This document shows positions 1-6,345 of a stretch of 10,194 bases of DNA, piece after piece (within the stretch, counting starts at the first letter, position 1; every line of letters starts with the position of its first letter). Below the pieces are notes generated by a model. That model saw nothing but the letters and a program-made list of their open reading frames with translations, was not told where the DNA came from and searched no databases. Location: NCBI GenBank assembly GCA_031263435.1, contig JAISFT010000100.1:1-10194 (forward strand). Reading direction: 5' to 3'. The position numbers were made by a program, and so were the translations under genes. The stretch comes from Treponema sp. Lineage in GTDB: Bacteria; Spirochaetota; Spirochaetia; Treponematales; Breznakiellaceae.

Positions 1-62
1 CAACAATCGTGGAGTGAATCCACCGCTTTTTACAAATGTAAACGCTTTGCCCCGCCCCTGCG

Positions 63-77
63 GTCGGCTCTGCCGAC
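63..77. repeat. Small perfect hairpin, 6-bp stem
   Basis: GTCGGC (63-68) and GCCGAC (72-77) are perfect inverted repeats around a TCT loop. The short G/C stem with a 3-nt loop matches the style of the hairpins at the right end of the window (for example 10134-10154). It has no T tract on either side and so is not an obvious terminator. Confidence 0.5.
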
Positions 78-167
78 ACGTTGGGGAAGGCCAAGTTTAG
101 ACTGTAGGGTCCTTTCGCCTGTCACCAAAACTGAGCATTGTTGACTAACCAGGGGGAGATCGGGAGG

Positions 168-203
168 AAACCCGTCAAATTAGGGATAATTTGACGGGTT
201 TTT
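168..203 (+). terminator. Probable intrinsic terminator (rightward)
   Basis: AAACCCGTCAAATT (168-181) and AATTTGACGGGTTT (188-201) form a perfect 14-bp stem around the loop AGGGAT. On the plus strand the stem ends in five consecutive T (199-203), as expected for a rho-independent terminator. On the minus strand the stem ends with only three T followed by CC, so leftward termination would be weaker. It most likely serves a plus-strand gene outside the window to the left, and may back up termination of the minus-strand operon. Confidence 0.6.
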
Positions 204-333
204 GTGGTTGAGGAAACATTTGTTTGAAACTGAGAATTGCTGCCGGAAATTTTGCTTTCTGTACGGGATATTCCAGCGCGGTGAATCGAATTGAACCGGA
301 GTCTGGGGGTTAGCGGAAGACCAAGCGGAGGGA

Positions 334-398
334 GATGTAGACGTGCCATCGTCGCATCTGTGGCGCCGCCACGAATGTGGCGCAGGCACGGATACATC
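334..398. repeat. 65-nt folded inverted-repeat element
   Basis: The outer arms pair GATGTA (334-339) with TACATC (393-398), then CGTGCC (342-347) with GGCACG (385-390). The two steps are separated by GA (340-341) facing GA (391-392), which in RNA could form tandem G-A pairs. Inside, CGCCAC (367-372) pairs with GTGGCG (377-382) around GAAT. GTGGCG (360-365) could instead pair with the same CGCCAC, giving two mutually exclusive inner stems. TGTGGCGC occurs twice (359-366 and 376-383). It could be a small structured RNA, a REP-like repeat or a remnant of one; nothing here decides between them. Confidence 0.45.
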
Positions 399-445
399 GA
401 CCGGAGCGCAGGGCTGGAGCCAAGGGGGGGCCAGGGCGGCCGCGG

Positions 446-473
446 AACCAAAAACCTGTCAGGGTTTTTGGTT
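446..473 (-). terminator. Possible terminator after the operon
   Basis: AACCAAAAACC (446-456) and GGTTTTTGGTT (463-473) form an 11-bp perfect stem with a 6-nt loop, about 72 nt beyond the stop codon of the chemoreceptor gene. In the minus-strand RNA the U5 tract lies inside the 3' arm, and the stem is followed by CCGCGG rather than U, so it is not a textbook terminator. It is symmetric and could act in both directions. It is the best candidate for the operon end seen in the window. Confidence 0.4.
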
Positions 474-544
474 TCCGGCTACGGGCAGATTGACCGTGGT
501 AGCGGGCCCCCCCTTCCTTTTTATGAACGAAGGATAAAAGACTT

Positions 545-2605
545 CTAGCGGGTCTGCGCTGCAGGAACATCATCGGGGGGCACCAGGTAGTGGGCCTCGG
601 CGATCTTCCGGGCTACGTTTAAGGATTGGGTAATATCTTTGCTGGCCTGCCGAACGTCAAGAATGCTTTCGTTGACATTTTTGGAAATGTTTTTCAGGCT
701 TTCTATGGTACCGTGGATGGACCCCGATTCCTTCTGTATTTTCTGCGAACCGTCGCGGACCTGTTCCGTGGTACTCCGCAGGGCTTCCAGGGCGTCCAGT
801 ATCTGTCTGCCGTTTGAAGCCTGGGCCTCTACCGCCGCATTGACGGTATTAAACGATGACTGCATATCCCTTACATCGGTGAACATATCGCCCATGGTGT
901 CTACGGTCTCCGTGGAAACATGCCGTATCCGGTCAATGCCGTCCCGCATGGCTTTGATTTCCTGGGAAATGGAATTGGATTCCCGGTTGGATTCTTCGGC
1001 AAGCTTCCGCACTTCCCCGGAAACTACCGCAAAACCTTTTCCCGCCTCCCCCGCGTGGGCGGCTTCAATGGCGGCGTTCATGGCCAGGATATTGGTCTGG
1101 GCGGCAATATTGACCAGCGCGGTGTTGGCCTCTTCCAGGAAGGCCGACTGCTCGGAGATGCGGGTCAGCTCCTCGGTAAGGCTGTTCAGGCTTTTCCGTC
1201 CCGCGTCGGAACTTTTGGAGAGTTCTTCGGTAATGGCGCTGGCCTTTCCCACGATGTCCCGTACCGCGTCGATATCCTTTACCATGTTTTCGATTGATTC
1301 CGAGGACCGGCCGATATTATCGCCCTGGACCTTTACCGCATCGTCCAGGGAACCGATATGGTGGATAATCCCCTCCACCGAATCGGCGGTCCTTTCTACC
1401 GATGTTATCTGGGAACCGGTCCGTTCCTGGACGGATACAATATTGGTGTTGATCACCTCCAGGCCGTCGGAGGAAGCCCGGATAGATTCATGGAGATTCT
1501 TGCTGATATTGACCTGGCCCAAATGCCGGTTGTTGATGTCGGCCATCGTCTTCTTCAGGCTTTCCCGGATGAGCCCCAGGGCCCGTTGAACGTCCCCAAT
1601 CTCATCCCGGGAACCGGTGGGAATTTTAATATCGAACTGCAAATTCGCCAGGGCGTCGGCTTCGACCATGATAAGGTGGATGGGGCTTATGACCAGATTT
1701 CTGACGAGGACCATCGACAGGATTATTGAGAGAACCACCGCGGACAGGCCGATGATTATGGTATACAGAACAATCTGGTTGATGTTCCCGAAGAACTCAT
1801 CCCTTTCCATGGCCGCGACAAGAATCCATTCGGAATCCTCCACGGGGGCGGAAGCGCCTATGTAGGACTTTGACTGGTAGGTATACCCGGCAAACACCTT
1901 GTTCCCGGTGATAACCCGGCCGACATAATCCCCCAGGGAGCTAAAGGCGGCATCGGACTGGGCGGCGGCGATGGGATTGAACTGATCGTACACCATGTTG
2001 GAATCCGGGTGGCAGACAAAGACGCCGCCGGTGTTCACCATGTAGATAAACCCGGTCCGGCCAAGGCTTATCCCCGCGGTCAATTCCCCCAGTACCGCAC
2101 CGTCCCGTCTGCCTATGAGGGCGCCGAGGACCTCTCCATCCACGGTGATGGGGGCGGCGATCATGAGTACCGGCCTCCCGATGACCCGGCTTATGATAAC
2201 ATCGGATACGGTTGTCTGCCCCAGCAGGGCTTTTTTGATGTAGTCCCGGTCCGACAGGTCCGACGTGGTTTCATCTTTTATATAATGGGCAATTCCATCG
2301 GGACCCACAATGGCAAAATCCATGTAGTTCAGGCGGTCGATGTCCGCCAAAAGGCTGTCCCGTTGAATCTCAAAATCCATGGTTTGAGTCTGGGCCCTGG
2401 TGGCAAGTTCGTAGAGAACTCTGGTTTCCGATTCCACGACTTCCTTTACCAGCCGGCTTACCAAATTCGCCTGATTGGAAAGGGAATCTTCGGCTACCTG
2501 TTCCATGATACGGACCGACACCAGGACCGAAGCAACTCCGACGGCAATAACGATGATAAATACCAGGAGTCCCATCCATACGGAAACCTTTACCGACAAC
2601 TTCAT
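545..2605 (-). CDS. Methyl-accepting chemotaxis protein, Cache sensor
   Basis: A 686-residue chemoreceptor that should sit in the inner membrane and signal through CheW/CheA. Residues about 8-32 form TM1. Residues 33-275 are a periplasmic dCache-like sensor ([12 protein letters not shown] at 119-130 and [11 protein letters not shown] at 143-153 are typical). TM2 lies at about 277-302, followed by a HAMP region (303-356) and a long coiled-coil signalling domain. The hairpin tip is intact ([15 protein letters not shown], 514-528; EVRKLAEES, 531-539). The C-terminus ends in a short flexible tail with no NWETF-type receptor tether. I chose the ATG at 2605 because AAGGGGG lies 5 nt upstream; a TTG at 2626 would add seven residues spanning that ribosome binding site. 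It is the last gene of the operon, 42 bp after the PilZ gene. The ligand cannot be read from the sequence. Confidence 0.95.
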   Translation of the reverse strand: MKLSVKVSVWMGLLVFIIVIAVGVASVLVSVRIMEQVAEDSLSNQANLVSRLVKEVVESETRVLYELATRAQTQTMDFEIQRDSLLADIDRLNYMDFAIVGPDGIAHYIKDETTSDLSDRDYIKKALLGQTTVSDVIISRVIGRPVLMIAAPITVDGEVLGALIGRRDGAVLGELTAGISLGRTGFIYMVNTGGVFVCHPDSNMVYDQFNPIAAAQSDAAFSSLGDYVGRVITGNKVFAGYTYQSKSYIGASAPVEDSEWILVAAMERDEFFGNINQIVLYTIIIGLSAVVLSIILSMVLVRNLVISPIHLIMVEADALANLQFDIKIPTGSRDEIGDVQRALGLIRESLKKTMADINNRHLGQVNISKNLHESIRASSDGLEVINTNIVSVQERTGSQITSVERTADSVEGIIHHIGSLDDAVKVQGDNIGRSSESIENMVKDIDAVRDIVGKASAITEELSKSSDAGRKSLNSLTEELTRISEQSAFLEEANTALVNIAAQTNILAMNAAIEAAHAGEAGKGFAVVSGEVRKLAEESNRESNSISQEIKAMRDGIDRIRHVSTETVDTMGDMFTDVRDMQSSFNTVNAAVEAQASNGRQILDALEALRSTTEQVRDGSQKIQKESGSIHGTIESLKNISKNVNESILDVRQASKDITQSLNVARKIAEAHYLVPPDDVPAAQTR

Positions 2606-2647
2606 ACGTCCCCCTTGACCCCGCAATACAGGGAATCCGATCCTGTC

Positions 2648-3031
2648 TTAAACGGCTCTGACGGTACCTTTGAGAAATTCGATGTACCGGTGTAAAACCC
2701 GGCTTTCGCCCTGGATGATCATAAGGCCCATGGAAAATTTTTCCTGAGTAATTTGAATCCAGCGGACTTCAACTTTGATCTCGAAGGGTTTAAGGCCCGA
2801 TGATGCCTCGGGGTTTATCTGCATGGTATGAACGGAACCCGATTCCATGTCCACAAAGGTCTTGCTTTCCAGGCGGAAACCGGATTGACTGATGTTGCGT
2901 AAGACCGCCACACCTTCATAACCGTCGATGCTTACCAGCGCAAGATTGTCATAGCGGGGCGCCCTGGTAACAACCGCCTGGGAATCAAGAACAGCCCCTC
3001 CGGATTTGCTTTTGGATTTAAAAAACGGCAT
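2648..3031 (-). CDS. Small PilZ-domain protein
   Basis: A 127-residue soluble protein that fits a single PilZ domain, the fold that binds cyclic di-GMP. The second PilZ signature, (D/N)xSxxG, is present as N46-I-S48-Q-S-G51, followed by alternating hydrophobic strands and VEVRWIQI with a later SMGLMII strand, as expected for the beta barrel. The first signature, RxxxR, is not exact: the arginines before the barrel are R23 and R26 (TRAPR), one residue too close, so binding may be altered or absent. The start ATG is preceded by AGGAGAGAGGAA, a strong ribosome binding site that overlaps the stop codon of the TPR gene; the gap between the genes is 10 bp. The position directly before a chemoreceptor suggests a link to motility or envelope behaviour, but that is inference from context only. 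Confidence 0.75.
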   Translation of the reverse strand: MPFFKSKSKSGGAVLDSQAVVTRAPRYDNLALVSIDGYEGVAVLRNISQSGFRLESKTFVDMESGSVHTMQINPEASSGLKPFEIKVEVRWIQITQEKFSMGLMIIQGESRVLHRYIEFLKGTVRAV

Positions 3032-3041
3032 TTCCTCTCTC

Positions 3042-5018
3042 CTAACGCAACATTCTTAGCAGTCTTCGTAATTCCGGATTGGCTCCGGCGGGTTCCACAG
3101 TTTCGTCTTTTTGTTCCGCGTTTTTTAAGATGAGTTCGTCCCCTGTCGAGATCCGGTCAAAAAATCCGGTGCGGCTCAGGGCGCCGGCGGCCACTTCCTC
3201 GTCGGCATTATCCACAGTAAAACTTCCTACTATGTCATCGGTATGATACGTAAGGCCAATACCTTCATTCAATACTTCTGCACGGCCCTTTCGTACCACA
3301 TCAAAGTTCATTCCCAATATTATCCCATCGGAGCGGCCTTTGTCCATGAGGGCCAGGGCCTGCCGGCGTTCTATCAGCTCCCCGCGCAGGGGCAGGGACG
3401 CGGCGCAATTATCCGCCAGGCTGCGGGCGGCGTTCCTCAGGCGATCTTCGCCGGTGCGGAACACAATATAACTGCGGGCCGCCGATCCGGTACGGGCAAC
3501 AAAGAGTTCCCCCCGGAGGGAAAGATCCCGCTCCCCTTCGGCGACCGAGACCAGGAGGAAATAATCCACCCCCGCCTCCCGGGCGGTCCTGAAGGCCTGG
3601 GAAAAGGAGGGCTGAACAATTTCCAGTTCCGCTACGGCAACGTTTCTGTTGTGGATCAGGATCTCCCGCACCAGGGTAGAGGCTGCCGGGGCCGCGGCGA
3701 CATGGGAAAAGCTTGACTGGGAGGCCAAGGAAAAAACGGCCAGCTTCCAATGGGGTTTGTTGACTTCCACGGGATCTACCTGCCAGCGGCGGAACAGTGC
3801 GTCGGAAAGCAGGGAACTGTAGATCTCCACCGCATCGTTGAGGTTCCGGCCCGCCTGGCCCTGGTCCTGCATAACCCGCAGTTCCTCCAGATACCGGGCG
3901 GGATAACCCTGGAGCCGCAGTAACTCTGCGTAGTCCCGGCGCTCGGGGGCGTAGGGGTTCAGGCGCAGGCCCCGGCGGTATTCAAAGATCGCCTCGCCCC
4001 CCAAATTCCGGGTACGGTAATCGCTGCCCCGGCGGAAATGCAGCGAGGCCCAGCGGGCCCGCCGGGGATCTTCCAGGGCTGTCGAGGATATGAGCAGGTC
4101 TTCCAGGGTAAAGAGAATAAATTCATCCTGGCTGTCAACGGTGTAGGCCTCCGTAAGTACCTGGATGGCAGCCGCCGTACGGCCCAGGCTCCGGAGGGCC
4201 AGGGCCTTAAGGTACCAGGCGGCGCCGTCTTCCCGGTTCCGGGCGATAAGGACATCCGCCAGGCGCAGGGCCTCTTCGTAGTGGCCGGAGCGGTAATGGA
4301 GATTCCCCAGCAGGGACTGGGCCGGTCCGTATTCGGGCCGGAGGTACAGGGTCTGCTCCGCCGAACGGATGGCCTGGGGAATCCGGCCTGCCTGGGCGTC
4401 CAGGTAAGCAGCATAGTAATGTACCCGGTAATCGTCCGCATGCCGGGACAGGGCCTGGTCGATATAGTACCGGGCGGTTTCCCCATCCCCCAGGGAACCC
4501 AGGACCAGGGCCAGGGAAACGAGGAGCCGCCGGTCATCGGGGTAACGGCGCACGGCATCCCGAAACCGTTCCACCGCCCGGCCGCTCTGACCCCGGGCCA
4601 GATCGAGTTCCCCCGCCACAAACAGGGCCTCCCGGTTATAGGGTTCCCGGACGAGGATTCCGTCAATTACCGTCTGGGCCGTATCCAGTCTGCCCAGGGC
4701 CACCAGCGTGGAAGCCTCCAGATTGGCTACCCCCATGTCGCCCCGGGCCAGGGTCCTGGCGGTCCGCACCCAGGACAGGGCCTGATCGAATTCCCCCAGT
4801 TCGTAGTAACACTCCCCCAGGGCCGCGTGGGCCCCGGCATGGGCAGGGTTAAGGCGGACACATTCCATGAACGATTCCGAGGCGCCGTACCAGTCCTCTT
4901 CCAGCATCAGCGAACGGCCCTGTTCGTACCAGAATTCCGCATCGGCACGGTTCTGGGCCCCCCCCGGAACCCCGGCAAGAATCAGGAGCAGAACCAGAAC
5001 CGGGGTGAGGGTTTTCAT
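3042..5018 (-). CDS. Exported TPR protein with CsgG/FlgT-like C-terminus
   Basis: A 658-residue protein with an N-terminal signal sequence (MKTLTPVLVLLLILAGVPGGA, residues 1-21, probable cleavage near A21; no lipobox cysteine). Residues about 25-390 are tandem tetratricopeptide repeats, for example the A/G/Y/L pattern at 62-95 (AHAALGECYYELGEFDQAL) and 230-260. Residues about 424-540 resemble the CsgG/TolB N-terminal fold: a KLAVFSL strand, a long helix, then GVDYFLLVSV and LRGELFVARTG. Residues about 545-632 look like a FlgT C-terminal-type barrel (DGIILGMNFDVVRKG, then TGDELIL). These last two assignments are by pattern only. It probably acts in the periplasm as a scaffold for an envelope or surface complex. 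Its ATG overlaps the tlyC stop by one base (TAATG). The signal peptide is encoded across a G8 run. Function unknown. Confidence 0.85.
   Translation of the reverse strand: MKTLTPVLVLLLILAGVPGGAQNRADAEFWYEQGRSLMLEEDWYGASESFMECVRLNPAHAGAHAALGECYYELGEFDQALSWVRTARTLARGDMGVANLEASTLVALGRLDTAQTVIDGILVREPYNREALFVAGELDLARGQSGRAVERFRDAVRRYPDDRRLLVSLALVLGSLGDGETARYYIDQALSRHADDYRVHYYAAYLDAQAGRIPQAIRSAEQTLYLRPEYGPAQSLLGNLHYRSGHYEEALRLADVLIARNREDGAAWYLKALALRSLGRTAAAIQVLTEAYTVDSQDEFILFTLEDLLISSTALEDPRRARWASLHFRRGSDYRTRNLGGEAIFEYRRGLRLNPYAPERRDYAELLRLQGYPARYLEELRVMQDQGQAGRNLNDAVEIYSSLLSDALFRRWQVDPVEVNKPHWKLAVFSLASQSSFSHVAAAPAASTLVREILIHNRNVAVAELEIVQPSFSQAFRTAREAGVDYFLLVSVAEGERDLSLRGELFVARTGSAARSYIVFRTGEDRLRNAARSLADNCAASLPLRGELIERRQALALMDKGRSDGIILGMNFDVVRKGRAEVLNEGIGLTYHTDDIVGSFTVDNADEEVAAGALSRTGFFDRISTGDELILKNAEQKDETVEPAGANPELRRLLRMLR
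4958..4965 (-). repeat. G8 homopolymer in the TPR signal peptide codons
   Basis: On the coding strand eight consecutive G span codons for P18-G19-G20-A21 at the end of the signal peptide. Gain or loss of one base would shift the frame after the signal peptide and abolish the mature protein. The frame is open as given. Confidence 0.7.
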
Positions 5019-5893
5019 TACGGGGTTTCCTCGTTGTGGATAACGATTTTAACCGTGTTGATCTTGTGGCCGTCCATGTTCTGAACGATAAAATCATGAT
5101 CCCGGTAGACTACCTTTTCGTAACGAACCGGGATTTTACCGAAGAGATCGAACACGAAGCCCCCCAGGGTATCGAAGGATTCGAAGGGCAGTTCCACGCC
5201 GATCTTCTGGGACAGGTCCTCCAGATTCATCCGCCCATCGCACAACCAGGTCCCCTCCCCCAGTTTGAGGAGGTCCTCGGGTTCGTGGTCGAATTCGTCC
5301 TGGATGTCCCCCACGATTTCTTCGATGATGTCTTCCATGCAGACGATGCCCGACACCCCGCCGTATTCATCCACCACAACGGCGATATGGACCCGGCGGC
5401 GGCGCAGCTCCCGCAGGAGGCCGTCGATCCGTTTGCTTACGGGCACAAAAAAGGGCTTCCGCAGCAGGTTTTTCACGTTGAAGTCCTCGTTTTTCACGAG
5501 GGTCCGGAGCACATCCTTGACGTGGAGGATTCCGATCACATTGTCGATGGTGTCCTGGTATACGGGGAAGCGGGAATGTTCGTTTTCCGCAATCATGTTG
5601 AGAAGTTCATCCCGGGAAGCCTCCACGGAAAGAAAAACCGTATCGGTCCGGGGGATCATGACTTCTTTGACGGTGGTATCCGAAAGATCCGCAATGCCCC
5701 GGACCATTTCCCGCTGATCCGAGTTAAGGGCCGCCAGGACCTTCCGGTCCAGGGGGGGGGATTCCTTTTCCTCCCCGGTATCCGGCGCAGCGCCGGCAGA
5801 TTTGGCGGCCCCTCCGGCTCTTTTGAACATCCTGATAAAGCCGCCCTTGAAAAAACCCCGGCTTCCCAAGCCGCCGGAATTATCGGAACTCAT
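5018..5893 (-). CDS. tlyC: CBS-pair / CorC-domain protein (TlyC family)
   Basis: A 291-residue cytosolic protein of the HlyC/CorC family. After a low-complexity basic N-terminus (1-48) come two CBS domains (about 74-133 and 140-197), with the family signature VVDEYGGVSGIVCMEDIIEEIVG at 172-194 (DEYGG and EDIIEEIVGDI), and then a CorC/HlyC transporter-associated domain (about 210-286). It lacks the DUF21 membrane domain of larger relatives, so it is the short type. Spirochaete members are often labelled haemolysin TlyC, but the general family role is thought to be adenine-nucleotide-sensing control of divalent cation or envelope functions; haemolysis should not be assumed. The ATG overlaps the ybeY stop (ATGA), with GGAGGAG 11 nt upstream. 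A C9 run lies in codons 45-48. Confidence 0.9.
   Translation of the reverse strand: MSSDNSGGLGSRGFFKGGFIRMFKRAGGAAKSAGAAPDTGEEKESPPLDRKVLAALNSDQREMVRGIADLSDTTVKEVMIPRTDTVFLSVEASRDELLNMIAENEHSRFPVYQDTIDNVIGILHVKDVLRTLVKNEDFNVKNLLRKPFFVPVSKRIDGLLRELRRRRVHIAVVVDEYGGVSGIVCMEDIIEEIVGDIQDEFDHEPEDLLKLGEGTWLCDGRMNLEDLSQKIGVELPFESFDTLGGFVFDLFGKIPVRYEKVVYRDHDFIVQNMDGHKINTVKIVIHNEETP
5752..5760 (-). repeat. C9 homopolymer in the tlyC N-terminus
   Basis: Nine consecutive C on the coding strand encode S45-P46-P47-L48. This is the longest mononucleotide run I found in the window and lies before any conserved domain, so a one-base slip would truncate the protein before its CBS domains. The frame is open in this sequence. 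Confidence 0.8.
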
Positions 5894-6345
5894 AGTATGA
5901 TCCGCTCCTCCGCAAGGTTGGTCAATATTTTCTCCTGTAATAACAACATAGGTTCTGATTCTTCGTTGGTCCGGTGATCCATACCGCTAAGATGCAGGAT
6001 ACCATGTATAAGGAGACGGCGTAACTCCTCATCCGCGGGAATTCCGAAATATTCGGCGTTCTTCATCAGGGTATCAAGGGAGATAACGATGTCCCCCGCG
6101 GAATGGTATCTGCGCTGCTTTCCGGGGCTGTCCTGCCCCTGGGGAAAGGAAAGAATATCCGTGGCCTCGTCCCGGTTCCGGTAGCGGACATTCAGATCCC
6201 TGATAAACCGGTCGCTGCAGTAGAGGATCGAAAGCTCCCAGTAGTCCCGGCCCAGGGCCAGGAGAACCTTGCGGACGAAACGGAGGGACGCCGCGGACCA
6301 GGGGGGTAAGGGTACCTCCTCGGCGCCGGCTTCCACCCGGTTCAT
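5890..6345 (-). CDS. ybeY: Endoribonuclease YbeY (rRNA maturation factor)
   Basis: A 151-residue member of the UPF0054/YbeY metalloprotein family, a single-strand endoribonuclease that takes part in 16S rRNA 3' end maturation and quality control of 70S ribosomes. The zinc site is intact: H114-x3-H118-x5-H124 within LLIHGILHLSGMDH (111-124). The family motif before it, RNRDEATDILSFP (56-68), is also present, as is the AGDIVIS strand (83-89). Length is normal for the family. The ATG at 6345 overlaps the pgpH stop (ATGA), with a G-rich ribosome binding site (GGGGGGCAGGG) just ahead. It sits after phoH and pgpH, as in many bacteria. Confidence 0.96.
   Translation of the reverse strand: MNRVEAGAEEVPLPPWSAASLRFVRKVLLALGRDYWELSILYCSDRFIRDLNVRYRNRDEATDILSFPQGQDSPGKQRRYHSAGDIVISLDTLMKNAEYFGIPADEELRRLLIHGILHLSGMDHRTNEESEPMLLLQEKILTNLAEERIIL

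Larger units (their letters stand above)
1..544. other. Intergenic flank, no gene, hairpin-rich
   Basis: No reading frame here has a believable ribosome binding site or protein-like composition. The short frames on both strands are mirror images produced by inverted repeats. The stretch contains several hairpins: TTTACA/TGTAAA at 29-42, GTCGGC/GCCGAC with a TCT loop at 63-77, a strong hairpin at 168-201, a folded element at 334-398 and a hairpin at 446-473, plus G7 (424-430) and C7 (507-513) runs. It lies downstream of the minus-strand operon. The plus-strand terminator-like hairpin at 168-201 suggests that a rightward gene may end just left of the window, but this is inference. Confidence 0.7.

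Noticed and set aside
260..300. tRNA T-arm-like GTTCAATTC on the minus strand
   Set aside because: The flanking bases do not form a T-stem and no acceptor or anticodon arm can be built around it.
517..540. TTTTAT/ATAAAA inverted repeat just after the chemoreceptor stop codon
   Set aside because: The stem is only 6 A-T pairs with a 9-nt loop and no GC core, too weak to call a terminator.
639..1589. Plus-strand 316-codon open frame opposite the chemoreceptor
   Set aside because: Antisense of the MCP signalling domain; Ser/Arg-rich composition is a mirror of the codons of the real gene.
2606..2626. TTG start for the chemoreceptor, seven residues longer
   Set aside because: The extension covers the AAGGGGG ribosome binding site of the ATG at 2605, and the usual receptor N-terminus starts MKLSVKV.
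5018..5893. Calling the tlyC product a haemolysin
   Set aside because: The label is inherited from early spirochaete work; the domains are CBS and CorC-type and show no pore-forming or membrane segment.
4038..5977. Two plus-strand open frames (about 4038-5084 and 5036-5977) opposite the TPR and tlyC genes
   Set aside because: Both mirror clear genes on the minus strand and show no family motif.
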